Shown in pieces: positions 1-7,634 of a DNA stretch of 17,074 bases. The translations under genes and the position numbers were made by a program. Source of the stretch: CAVRZY01 sp963725415 (GTDB taxonomy: Bacteria; Acidobacteriota; Terriglobia; Bryobacterales; Bryobacteraceae); NCBI GenBank assembly GCA_963725415.1, contig CAVRZY010000168.1, positions 1-17,074 on the forward strand. Reading direction: 5' to 3'. Each line of letters begins with the position of its first letter. Position 1 is the stretch's first letter. Under the pieces are notes generated by a model, which worked only from the letters and a program-made list of their open reading frames with translations, ran no database searches and was not told the DNA's origin.

Positions 1-388
1 GGGTGGTGAGGCCGGCCTTGGCGGCCGGCGAGCCGGGGACCACATCCACCACGCCGATATAGCCGTACCGCTTGGACAAAGACAAGCCCACGCTGCCCCG
101 GAAAGCGTCGTGGTTCTTCAGGTACTCTTTGTACTGTTCGGCGTTCAAGTAGCTGGCGAAGGGATCGATGGATTCCAGCAGGCCGGTCAAGGCGCCCAGG
201 GTGACGTTGGCGATGTTGGGCTCCTCGACGTAGTCGCTCTTGATGCGAGCCAGGACATCGGTGTAGACGGCAAGCTGACGGTAGGCGCCCTCGGGCGGGG
301 CGCTGCGGACCAGCATGGCGCCGGTGAGCACCACGGCGGCGAAGCACGCCGAGATTGTCACGACGACAGCTTTTAAGCGGCTGTTCAT
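1..388 (-). CDS. S41-family C-terminal processing peptidase (CtpA/Prc-like), 5' part only
   Basis: The reading frame runs from an ATG at 388-386 off the left edge of the window, giving about 129 residues with no stop. A hydrophobic segment at about residues 6-28 (AVVVTISACFAAVVLTGAML) looks like a signal peptide or membrane anchor. The N-terminal helical domain typical of carboxy-terminal processing proteases follows (YRQLAVYTDVLARIKSDYVE, then LGALTGLLESIDPFASYL). The fragment ends in the start of a PDZ domain (GYIGVVDVVPGSPAAKAGL). In this family the PDZ domain presents substrate C-termini to a Ser/Lys catalytic core, which lies outside the window. Such enzymes trim envelope proteins in the periplasm. 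The 5' side is separated from the next gene by almost 500 bp of repeats, so it probably has its own promoter. The family call is confident; the exact subfamily cannot be decided from the fragment. Confidence 0.85.
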   Translation of the reverse strand, partial: MNSRLKAVVVTISACFAAVVLTGAMLVRSAPPEGAYRQLAVYTDVLARIKSDYVEEPNIANVTLGALTGLLESIDPFASYLNAEQYKEYLKNHDAFRGSVGLSLSKRYGYIGVVDVVPGSPAAKAGLTT

Positions 389-406
389 AGGGTTGCGTCT
401 GCTCCC

Positions 407-412
407 AGTATA
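407..412 (-). promoter_or_regulatory. Candidate -10 box for the S41 peptidase gene
   Basis: On the minus strand TATACT matches the sigma70 -10 consensus at five of six positions and lies 18 bases upstream of the ATG. No convincing -35 hexamer is found at 16-18 bp spacing, and the leader would be very short (about 12 nt). A GGGAG that could pair with 16S rRNA is about 13 nt from the ATG, further than usual. This is a weak, position-based suggestion. Confidence 0.25.
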
Positions 413-426
413 GCAGAGCGTTGTCG

Positions 427-874
427 CACTAAAGCCCCATTCCTTTGCGGCTTGGGAAGATTCCGCGTGTTGGCCACTTTCGGTGGCGCCGATCAATTGA
501 CGATTGGCTCATTGACGATTGACGATTCCAGTGTCCCGCGGCGCCAGACACAGCAATCGTCAATCGTCAATCCCGTGATCGTCAATTCCCCCGTCACAGC
601 CGCTCTGCCCGTACCTGCCCCTCGCTCCGTTGTTCCGTTGCGGCCATGCTGCGCTGTGTCCCACTAAAGCCCCATTCCTTTGCGGCTTGGGGAGATTCCG
701 CGTGTTGGCCACTTTCGGTGGCGCCGATCAATTGACGATTGGCTCATTGACGATTGACGATTCCAGTGTCCCGCGGCGCCAGAAACTGCAATCGTCAATC
801 TCCCCCGGCACGGCCGCTCTGCCCGCAGGCGCGGCTCGCTGGTTTGTTTGGTTGCGGCCATGCCGCGCTGTGTC
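427..874. repeat. Two-copy tandem repeat, period 235 bp
   Basis: Copy 1 is 427-660 and copy 2 is 662-874. By eye the first 122 bases (427-548 against 662-783) differ at only one position, around 457/692. The second halves are clearly diverged, and copy 2 lacks about 22 bases of the inverted-repeat arm. Both copies start with CACTAAAGCCCCATTCC and end near GCGCTGTGTC. The unit fills the gap between the DUF4824-like gene and the S41 peptidase gene. Short open frames across it follow the repeat itself, show no domain or ribosome site, and are not credible genes. The sharp identity boundary suggests a recent duplication or gene conversion of the 5' half only. Confidence 0.9.
495..587. repeat. Nested long inverted repeat (TTGACGATT-type) in tandem copy 1
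   Basis: Three nested pairings are perfect: AATTGACGAT (495-504) with ATCGTCAATT (578-587); the 17-mer at 511-527 (ATTGACGATTGACGATT) with its reverse complement at 555-571; and GTGTC (531-535) with GACAC (547-551). Together they can fold into one long cruciform or hairpin. In copy 2 only a 10-bp arm survives (746-755 or 753-762 with 790-799), because part of the 3' arm has been lost. There is no T-run, so a classical intrinsic terminator is not supported. It could still protect or end transcripts of the upstream DUF4824-like gene. Confidence 0.85.
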
Positions 875-877
875 AAC

Positions 878-1531
878 TCATGACCCGCCACGCACCAGCC
901 GGCAATCGCAGATCCAGGGCTGGTAGTTCTTTCCGTAACAGAGCGTGACTTTGTACCGCGGCTCGAAGTCACCCTGATTCGGGGTCATCGTCAGGCCGCT
1001 CAGGATCCGGCTGTAAGGCAAGGGCACGTGGATGTCGGACACCAGGAGGTCGAGAACGACACCCGTGCGCCGCCCGTCCCGCCAGCGCGGCCCCAGCCAG
1101 CCACGCGTGACGATGAAGCGCTGCCTATCCGGGTAGCGCTGCCGCAGCACATCTGCGTCCCGGGCCACATCCACCGCCACGAGACGCGACTGAGGTTGGT
1201 TCGCCTGGCAGTCAATTGCGACGAAGGCTTCCTTCGAGGGGGCTCCGTAATGGTGCGCCTGGGCTGACGGGTCACCGGGGTCGAGGCCCAGCTCTGCCAG
1301 CTTGGCGCGGTTCAGCCAGCCCTGCCTGTCCAGGAAGCCGGGGCGCGTGACTATGAGCCGCATGGCGAGACCGGTGTTCTCGTCACCGAGTGGAACCAGG
1401 TGCAGCTCGCGTTCCGTGAGTTCCACTCGCGCCTCGGGCTGGCCCGCACGGTTCATCGCGACCCCACCGAGAACGAACAGATTCGCAGCGAGCACAACCG
1501 TAACCGGCAACAGCAAACCCCACCGCCTCAT
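878..1531 (-). CDS. Secreted/membrane-anchored DUF4824-like protein
   Basis: The product is 217 residues. It opens with MRRWGLLLPVTVVLAANLFV, a signal peptide or single N-terminal anchor, so most of the chain should be outside the cytoplasm. The part after the anchor (VELTERELHLVPLGDENTGL) resembles the start of the DUF4824 family from memory. The C-terminus carries a CYGKNYQPWICDCRL segment with three cysteines that could form a disulfide. The frame stays open upstream to 1648, but the ATG at 1531 is preferred: it has AGGAGGTG about 8-10 nt upstream, the signal sequence begins there, and it overlaps the upstream gene's stop by four bases (ATGA). That overlap indicates translational coupling with the DUF2157-like membrane protein. 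No catalytic motif is visible and the function is unknown. The coding call is strong; the family name is moderate. Confidence 0.75.
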   Translation of the reverse strand: MRRWGLLLPVTVVLAANLFVLGGVAMNRAGQPEARVELTERELHLVPLGDENTGLAMRLIVTRPGFLDRQGWLNRAKLAELGLDPGDPSAQAHHYGAPSKEAFVAIDCQANQPQSRLVAVDVARDADVLRQRYPDRQRFIVTRGWLGPRWRDGRRTGVVLDLLVSDIHVPLPYSRILSGLTMTPNQGDFEPRYKVTLCYGKNYQPWICDCRLVRGGS

Positions 1532-2613
1532 ATGGCGCGCACCTCCTGGAGGCGCAGCCTGATTTTTCTGAACACCGCCAGAAGCCCCAGCGAGATCAGG
1601 CCGATGATCAGGAAGAAGAGATACTTCGGCATCCAGTCCCACCACCACGCGACGAAGCGGCAGTAAAGGAAGATGACGAAGAAAGTCGCTGCCAGATTGA
1701 CGACTCCGGTGAACCGGCGCGTGATGCCGAACCAGATGGCGGCCGCAGCGACGAGCATGCCCGAGACCTGGTAGAGGACCGCCGTGTTTTTCTCCGAGAT
1801 CAGAAGGTAGCTCCTGGAGATCTTGAGCGACAGCGCCAGTATGGAGAGGAAAACCGCGAGGAGCCCGAGCAGACGGTACACCGCAGGGAACTCGGGATAG
1901 GACCCGTGCTTGGCGGTGAAAGCCACGGCGAGTGTGACCAGCCCCGCCAGGATCAACGGTTCCGGCGCTTCCATCAGTTCAACCCAGTAAGTGCCGCTCC
2001 ACGTGGCTACGACCGCGGCGAGCCAGATCATGAGGCAGACGAGCGCGGCGGCCAGCGGCAGGCGCAAACGGAAATGGTACGCGAGGGCCAGCGCGAACAC
2101 ACCCCAAGCCAGGAACGCGCCGGGCGAAGGCGCCAGGTTGAAGATGCTTCCGAGCACGCTCAGATTCATGATGAACGCGGCGAAAGCGACGAGGCTGATC
2201 AGGGAGGCGAAGTAGAGCGTGCGCTCACGGCGCGCCGCGAACTCCGCGACCAGGACAAGGCAAATGGGGGTGAGAATCAGGATGGCGACCTGCACGGGGG
2301 TGGCCAGCAGTCCCCAGAAACGGTAGAAGAAGAGGAAGACCGCGGCACAGAGGGCCAGACCGCCGATCGTCGAGGCGATACGCATACCCCAGGAGACCTG
2401 CTTCTCCGACTCGGTTGTGTCGATGTCGAACCGATTGGCGAGGAACGTGAGCGTCTGGTCCAGGTTGCGGTCCACGCTCCGGCGCTGCTCGTCCGAGAGG
2501 ACTAGGATCCCTTGGCGCTGGAGCCGGGCGAGTTCTTCGCGGAGGGCGCGGACGGTATCCGCGCGCTGCTGGGCTTCGCGCTTACTCGTGATCTCATTCG
2601 AAGCACTGGGCAC
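1528..2613 (-). CDS. DUF2157-like multi-pass inner-membrane protein
   Basis: The product has about 361 residues. A charged N-terminal helical region (to about residue 75, with LARLQRQGILVLSDEQ) precedes about ten hydrophobic segments from residue 80 to 350. The C-terminus is basic (RKIRLRLQEVRAI). A cytoplasmic helical domain followed by a bundle of short membrane helices is the usual layout of DUF2157 (COG4872) proteins, whose function is unknown. The frame could begin with TTG at 2619, but GTG at 2613 is preferred because GAAGGA lies eight bases upstream of it and only two bases upstream of the TTG. The gene overlaps the next one by ATGA and follows the transglycosylase frame by 45 bp, so it probably belongs to the same transcript. 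I infer a membrane partner for the downstream secreted protein. No transporter signature was seen. Confidence 0.75.
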   Translation of the reverse strand: MPSASNEITSKREAQQRADTVRALREELARLQRQGILVLSDEQRRSVDRNLDQTLTFLANRFDIDTTESEKQVSWGMRIASTIGGLALCAAVFLFFYRFWGLLATPVQVAILILTPICLVLVAEFAARRERTLYFASLISLVAFAAFIMNLSVLGSIFNLAPSPGAFLAWGVFALALAYHFRLRLPLAAALVCLMIWLAAVVATWSGTYWVELMEAPEPLILAGLVTLAVAFTAKHGSYPEFPAVYRLLGLLAVFLSILALSLKISRSYLLISEKNTAVLYQVSGMLVAAAAIWFGITRRFTGVVNLAATFFVIFLYCRFVAWWWDWMPKYLFFLIIGLISLGLLAVFRKIRLRLQEVRAI

Positions 2614-2658
2614 TGTCAAGATCCTTCACGGGCTTTCAATCGAGAATGGCGCAGCAAG

Positions 2659-3271
2659 TCATCGTTGTTTCCTCTCGGCGTGGTACTGCTTGATGACCCG
2701 TTCGACGTACTGCACGGTCTCGCGGTAAGGGGGGATGCCGTTGTAGCGGTCCACAGCGCCGGGGCCGGCATTGTAGGCGGCCAGGGCGCGGGGGACGTCG
2801 CCGTCGTATTTTTCGAGAAGCGATCGGAGGTAGCGGGCGCCGGCATCGGCGTTCTGCTCGGGATCGCTGGGGTCGGCAGCGAGCAGTTCGGCGGTGGAAG
2901 GCATCAACTGCATCAGGCCCAGGGCGCCTTTGGGGGAAACGGAATCGGTGCGGTAGCCGGACTCGAACTCGAGCGACGCTGCTGACAAATTCCGGGGGCA
3001 GGCCCCAGCGCTCAGCGGCCTGGTGCACGAGCTCTTGCGGAGAGGGCTTTGGCTGAGAGAGCGGGGCGGGCTTGGCTTCTTCTTTTTCGAAGGCCAGGAT
3101 GGCCGCAGCGGGCAGCTCGATGCTTCCTCCGTTCAGGTATAGGCGGACTCTGTCGCCGTCCAGCTCGTGGCGGTCCACACGGAGCAGGAAGCCCGTTGAC
3201 AGCACGGCGTATTCACCAGCCAGGGCGTCGAGGGCGAGCAGCAGGAGCCCGACGAGGAGTCTGGGGGCCAT
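2659..3271 (-). pseudogene. Lytic transglycosylase (SLT family), interrupted by a one-base frameshift
   Basis: Read continuously, the product would be about 203 residues. It has a signal peptide (MAPRLLVGLLLLALDALAG, ATG at 3271), a ~60-residue linker, then a soluble lytic transglycosylase domain that cleaves peptidoglycan in the periplasm. The first frame runs through GLPPEFVSSVA and then leaves the family pattern. The second frame supplies the catalytic Glu (codon 2964-2962) in ESGYRTDSV, followed by KGALGLMQLMPSTA and the AYNAGPGAV motif, and stops at 2659. One extra base in the stretch 2965-2975, most simply G2965 on the plus strand, restores SVARVESGY or SVAEFESGY. The frameshift falls exactly before the catalytic residue. 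Either the gene is dead or the assembly has an indel error. Both halves remain well conserved, which favours an error or a very recent mutation. Confidence 0.85.
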
Positions 3272-3330
3272 CACAAGATTGTCTCTCAAGGGATAGACGC
3301 ATTGCGAGCGCGTGGCGTGCAAGGTTTTGG

Positions 3331-3355
3331 AGTGACAGGCCGGAGGCCTGTCACT
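3331..3355. terminator. Perfect 11-bp hairpin at the 3' end of the M14 peptidase gene
   Basis: AGTGACAGGCC (3331-3341) and GGCCTGTCACT (3345-3355) are perfect inverted arms around a three-base loop, and the structure overlaps the first two bases (on the plus strand) of the M14 stop codon at 3354-3356. There is no T-tract on the minus strand after the stem, so it is not a canonical rho-independent terminator. A transcript-end stabiliser or a dispersed palindromic repeat fits equally well. A related, one-mismatch version with an AGA loop is at 16573-16591. Confidence 0.6.
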
Positions 3356-6300
3356 ACTCGGGTTTGGGTTTGGGCCGGCCGACGTGGAGGTTGTCGTAGT
3401 TGAGCATGGCGTTGAAGAGCAGGAAGAAGCTGCCCTGGGTCTGCTGGCGCCACATGGGGTTGTTGGCGAACAGGACCACATGGCCCTTGCCGAGGGGGAC
3501 ATCGAGGATGGCGGGACGACTGGCCAGCTCTCGGCCGCCAGCCAGCATGCCGGCCACCAGCAGATCTTTCTCTTCGGCGAAACGGAGAACAGTGCGTGGG
3601 CGGGCCTCCGGGGGCGGCAGCAGGTTGCGAACGTACTCGCGCATTTCATCCGGGATGGGTGGCTCTTCACCAGGTCTGAGTTCGGGTCTGGGCGCGGGCG
3701 GGGTGTAGGGGCGGCCCTGCGGGATATCGGGATCGGTGAGGGAACCGCGCCCGCTGGGTCTGCCGGCCTGCTGATCGCCGAAGGGGAAACCACCGCCACC
3801 GAAACCCATCCCCCCCATCATGCTGACCTGAAAGACGGGGGCCTGGCTGAAGTAGACGGGGAGCCGGTCGCCGTAACCGTAGGCGATGGGGCTCCTCTTG
3901 TCGGCGATGACGGCGTTGAGGACGCTGCCGCGGACCTGCAACTCCCGGGTCTGGGTGATCGAGACGCCCTCGATCAAGCCGAAATCGATGGGGATGGAGG
4001 CGTTGCTGGCGATGGTGACGAACAATCCGCCTTGCTCGATGAAGTTTTTCAGATGGATCAGCCCCTGGAGGCCCATACCGCCGCGCGTGTCGTCGGTTTG
4101 ATCGGGCGAGGTGCCGATGTTGGGCGTAAGATCGGATTTCTTCCAGGGGATGGGATCGCCGCGCATGGGGATGCCGTTGACGAGGCGCTGCGAGGACCCG
4201 GAGGTCGGCCCGAAGATGATCACATCGTACTTGCCGCGAAGGTCAGGCGTATCGCGGATGACGTGGTCGGAGATGTAGAAGTAAGGGATCTGGAGCCCGT
4301 CGAAGGCGATGCGAAACCAGCCCTCGGTCTGAGTGCTCTGCCAGGTGTGGACGAGGGCCACGCGCGGGGCTGCCAGCTCATGCATGGGGGTCTTGGGAAG
4401 CTCGCTGACGGCGTAGGCGGTCAGCCCCAGTTCGGTGGCGGCGGGCTCGAGGCGGGCGCGCAGGTCGGGCGGATTGCCGTCGGTCTTGATGATGAACGAG
4501 CCGGCCCGGAAATCCTGGTCCAAGGCTTTGAAGGGTTCCTCGGCGGCGAACATCTTGACGTCTTTGAGGCGGAAGCGGAAGGTGGCAAGGGTGTTGTCGG
4601 TGTTGTGGTTGATGAGGTAGGCCATGGGGGCGCCGGAGGCGCGAACGGCGCCCTGTACGCGGGTGGGTCCGGCCAGCGGCGACATGCTGGCTTTCAAGAT
4701 GGAAGCATCGGTGACGCGGACGGTCTTGACGTTGCGCAGAGCGCCCAGCGACCAGCCGGTGTCGTCGTAGGGGCGGGGGTCAGTGGGATTGTAGTACTGG
4801 GTGTCGAGCAGCATGTCGGCCATGCGGCTGTAGGGCTGATCCATGCGAACGACGTAGCTGCCGGCGGGGAATCTCAGCTTCTTCTCCTCTTTGCCTTCCT
4901 TGGTGGTGACCTCCAGCAGGCCGTCGGCCTTGTGGACCTCGACGCCCTGGAGCTGGAGCAGGCTGACCAGGCCGGCACACTCGACGGGGCGCGGGTCGTC
5001 GGAGGGGATGACCCAGGCGGCCGGACCTTCCTTAGCCGCCTTTTCGACGGAGCGTTTGCTCTTGAGGTAGAAGTTCTCCAGGTACTGCTGCTTGTTGTTG
5101 GCCACCAGGTTCATGGCGAACAGCAGGGCGCTCTGCTGGAGGTTGATGTTGTTGCGGATGGACCATTTCACCCGAGGCAGCGGGGGATTGGGGCGGAACC
5201 AGGCGCGGGTGGTCTGGCTGGCGGTGACGGTGCGCTCGCCGGTATCGGCGCCGCGCCCGCCGAAGGTCTCATAGAAACGGCCGATGGAGTTGTGGCCGTT
5301 GGCAACGTAAAACATGTAATTGGCGGCCCAGCCGTCGTAGAAGCCGTGAGTCCAGACGCCGGGGACGCCGCGCTTGGTCATCTCCTCGATTTCGTGGTAG
5401 GCCAGGGTGTGCCACTCGTTGATCACGATGGGGTCGAGCCAGGCGTTGTAGGGCCCCATGCCGGTGGAGGTGTAGAGGAAGGGGACCGATTCGTGCAGAT
5501 CGTGCAGGACCTGGGGATGCCACTCGAAGAAGGCCTTCATCATGTTGCGGCTGAGGGCCAGGGACATGGACATGGCGTCGCGGTTATTGTCGTGGCCCAC
5601 GTACTTGCCCCAGTAGACGAGGCTGGGCGCGGCCTTCTTGGGATTGGCCTGCCGGTAGTTGTAGACGTCCACCTGGCGATCGTGCCCGTCCACTTCGACC
5701 AGGGGCGTGATCAGCGCGATGAGGTTCTTGCGAATGGCCTGGATGAAGGGTGTTTCCTCGACGGCCAGACGATAGGCCATCTCCATGAGCATCTCCGGCG
5801 CGCCGGTTTCGGGCGAATGGATGCTGCCCGACATCCAGTACATGGGCAGTCCTTCGGCGATGAGTTGCTTGGATTCGGCGTCGGAGATTTTTCGAGGATC
5901 GGCCAGCCGGGCAGTTATTTCTTTGTAGCGGCTGAGCTTCTGGAGGTTGGCTTCGTCGGAGACGGCGACCAGCAGCATCTCTCTGTTTTCCTCGGTCTGG
6001 CCGATGGAGAAGACGCGCACGCGGGGCGAGGCTTTTTCCAGGGCGCGCATGTAGGCGTAGATGTCTTTCGAGTAGGTGAGCTTGTTGGGCGTGCCGATGA
6101 TGTAGCCGAGCACCTTATCGGGAGTGGGGACGCTGGCGGATGCGGGGAGATGATTGACCAGCTCAGTGAGGAAGAACGGCTCGGTGGTGTACTCGCGAAT
6201 CTTGGCGCTGTAAGCCTCATCGAGTTTCTGTTCGACGGGGGCAGGCGGCGGGGCGGCTTTTGCGGGTTTGGCTTTTCTGGCGGTCTGGGCGGAATCCAGG

Positions 6301-6359
6301 CCGGCGGCCAGGAAAACCAGGACGAAGAGAGCGAGTGGGGGACGGTGATGTGTCTTCAT
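3354..6359 (-). CDS. Secreted M14-family zinc carboxypeptidase-like protein with C-terminal amidotransferase-like domain
   Basis: The product has 1,001 residues. The signal peptide is MKTHHRPPLALFVLVFLAAG, followed by an Ala/Pro/Lys linker. The M14 domain covers about residues 85-450. The zinc motif HxxE is H181-S-P-E184 in SGSIHSPETGAPEM, and the third zinc ligand is probably H286 or H289 in LHDLHES. NNRD at 258-261 resembles the substrate-binding Asn-Arg pair. E364 (RFYETFGG) is a possible general base, with less certainty. The C-terminal third has strand-rich blocks (YDVIIFGP; GLFVTIASNASIPIDF; GHVVLFANNP) like the class-I glutamine-amidotransferase-type fold seen at the end of other large acidobacterial M14 proteins. 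A Gly- then Pro-rich stretch lies between them. ATG at 6359 is chosen over upstream codons because GCGAGG lies eight bases before it and the signal peptide starts there. It is divergent from thrC, with 35 bp between starts. The substrate is unknown, and whether the C-terminal domain is catalytic is also unknown. Confidence 0.85.
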   Translation of the reverse strand: MKTHHRPPLALFVLVFLAAGLDSAQTARKAKPAKAAPPPAPVEQKLDEAYSAKIREYTTEPFFLTELVNHLPASASVPTPDKVLGYIIGTPNKLTYSKDIYAYMRALEKASPRVRVFSIGQTEENREMLLVAVSDEANLQKLSRYKEITARLADPRKISDAESKQLIAEGLPMYWMSGSIHSPETGAPEMLMEMAYRLAVEETPFIQAIRKNLIALITPLVEVDGHDRQVDVYNYRQANPKKAAPSLVYWGKYVGHDNNRDAMSMSLALSRNMMKAFFEWHPQVLHDLHESVPFLYTSTGMGPYNAWLDPIVINEWHTLAYHEIEEMTKRGVPGVWTHGFYDGWAANYMFYVANGHNSIGRFYETFGGRGADTGERTVTASQTTRAWFRPNPPLPRVKWSIRNNINLQQSALLFAMNLVANNKQQYLENFYLKSKRSVEKAAKEGPAAWVIPSDDPRPVECAGLVSLLQLQGVEVHKADGLLEVTTKEGKEEKKLRFPAGSYVVRMDQPYSRMADMLLDTQYYNPTDPRPYDDTGWSLGALRNVKTVRVTDASILKASMSPLAGPTRVQGAVRASGAPMAYLINHNTDNTLATFRFRLKDVKMFAAEEPFKALDQDFRAGSFIIKTDGNPPDLRARLEPAATELGLTAYAVSELPKTPMHELAAPRVALVHTWQSTQTEGWFRIAFDGLQIPYFYISDHVIRDTPDLRGKYDVIIFGPTSGSSQRLVNGIPMRGDPIPWKKSDLTPNIGTSPDQTDDTRGGMGLQGLIHLKNFIEQGGLFVTIASNASIPIDFGLIEGVSITQTRELQVRGSVLNAVIADKRSPIAYGYGDRLPVYFSQAPVFQVSMMGGMGFGGGGFPFGDQQAGRPSGRGSLTDPDIPQGRPYTPPAPRPELRPGEEPPIPDEMREYVRNLLPPPEARPRTVLRFAEEKDLLVAGMLAGGRELASRPAILDVPLGKGHVVLFANNPMWRQQTQGSFFLLFNAMLNYDNLHVGRPKPKPE

Positions 6360-6394
6360 GGTGGTAACCTCGCTATGATAGAGCAATTCAGACC

Positions 6395-7622
6395 ATGACG
6401 ACCTTAACGCATCTCCAGTGCAGCCGGTGTCAGAAGACCTACGAACCGGGGAAGGTGTACAACCTGTGCGAGTGCGGAGGGCCGCTGCTGGTGCGCTACG
6501 ACCTGGAGCTGGCGCGGCGGAGCTGGAATCCTGAATGGATCAAAGCGGGGCCTTCGACGATGTGGCGGTACGCGCCGGTGCTGCCAGTGGCGAAGCCGGC
6601 GCTCGATCGTCTCGCTGGGGGAGGGGATGACGCCTCTAATCCGTGCCAGCCGCCTGGGTGCGCGGCTGGGAGCGGAGAACCTGTGGATCAAGGACGAGGG
6701 ACTGAATCCGACGGGGTCGTTCAAGGCGCGCGGGCTGTCGTGCGCGATCTCGATGGCGGTGGAGCTGGGGATTCGCAAGGTGGCGATTCCGTCGGCCGGG
6801 AATGCGGCCAGCGCGCTGGCGGCTTACGCGGCGGCCGCGGGAATGGAGGCGCACATCTTCATGCCCCGCGATGTGCCGCAGTCGAATTACATCGAGTGCA
6901 AGGCTTTCGGGGCGCGCGTGACGCTGGTGGACGGGTTGATCAGCGACTGCGCCAAGCTGGTGGCGGCGGGCAAGGACACCGAGGGTTGGTTCGACATGAG
7001 CACGCTGAAGGAGCCCTACCGGATTGACGGAAAGAAAACCATGGGCTACGAGGTGGCGGAGCAGTTCAACTGGGAGCTACCGGATGCGATCTTCTATCCC
7101 ACTGGGGGCGGGGTGGGGCTGATCGGGATGTGGAAAGCGTTTGAGGAGATGGAGGCGCTGGGCTGGGTGGGGAGCCAGCGGCCCAAGATGATCGCGGTGC
7201 AGCCGGAGGGCTGCCAGCCGGTAGTGCGGGCGTTCGAGCGCGGGCAGGCGCGCTGCGAGTTCTGGGAGAACGCAGCGACGGTGGCGGCCGGGCTACGGGT
7301 TCCCAAGCCGCTGGGGGATTTCCTGATCCTGGAGGCGCTGCGAGCGAGCGGGGGGACGGCGGTGGCGGTCAGCGACACGGAGTTGATCGACGCCGGGGTG
7401 GAGCTGGCGACGGAGGAGGGCATGTTCGCAGCGCCGGAAGGCGCGGCCTGCGTGGCAGCCTTGAGGAAGCTGCTGGCGAGCGGGTTTCTGAAGCCGCCGG
7501 AGCGGGTCGTCATCTACAACACCGGTGCGGGTTTGAAGTATCTGGAGGCCTACTCGACGCGCTTCCCGCGGCCTGCGGCCTCGGAGCAGGACAAGCTGGG
7601 CGGCCTGATCACGCCGCGGTGA
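6395..7622 (+). pseudogene. thrC: Threonine synthase, PLP-dependent, interrupted by a one-base frameshift
   Basis: Threonine synthase converts O-phosphohomoserine to threonine with pyridoxal phosphate. The 5' frame (ATG 6395) carries a zinc-ribbon-like element, CSRC then CEC (Cys 9, 12, 25, 27), and MWRYAPVLPV. It then goes out of frame. The family signature SIVSLGEGMTPL is read in the +1 frame from about 6603, and that frame runs to TGA at 7620-7622. One surplus base near 6599-6602 (for example C6602) restores a product of about 408 residues, the normal length. The PLP lysine is the AAG at 6723-6725 in PTGSFKARG, and the phosphate-binding loop is PTGGGVGLIGMW. ThrC is essential without external threonine, and everything else is intact, so a sequencing error is the simplest reading. 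True inactivation with a second copy elsewhere cannot be excluded. It converges on the receptor gene with a 12-bp gap. Confidence 0.88.
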
Positions 7623-7634
7623 GCGGGCGTGAAA

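Noticed and set aside
427..874. CRISPR-like array
   Set aside because: Only two long units with no short regular repeats, no spacers and no cas genes.
452..926. Two similar short plus-strand open frames sharing GRFRVLATFGGADQLTIGSL
   Set aside because: They are similar only because they lie in the two copies of the tandem repeat; the stretch includes the hairpin arms and lacks a coding signature.
6360..6394. Divergent promoter in the 35 bp between the M14 gene and thrC (TATGAT at 6374-6379)
   Set aside because: The -10-like hexamer has no matching -35, and the leader would be only about 8 nt. Promoters may lie inside the opposite gene.
3384..6398. A 1,004-codon open frame on the plus strand, antisense to the M14 peptidase
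   Set aside because: Its translation is low-complexity (Gly/Val/Asp-rich) without signal, domain or ribosome site, while the minus strand encodes clear peptidase motifs. It is a GC-driven shadow.
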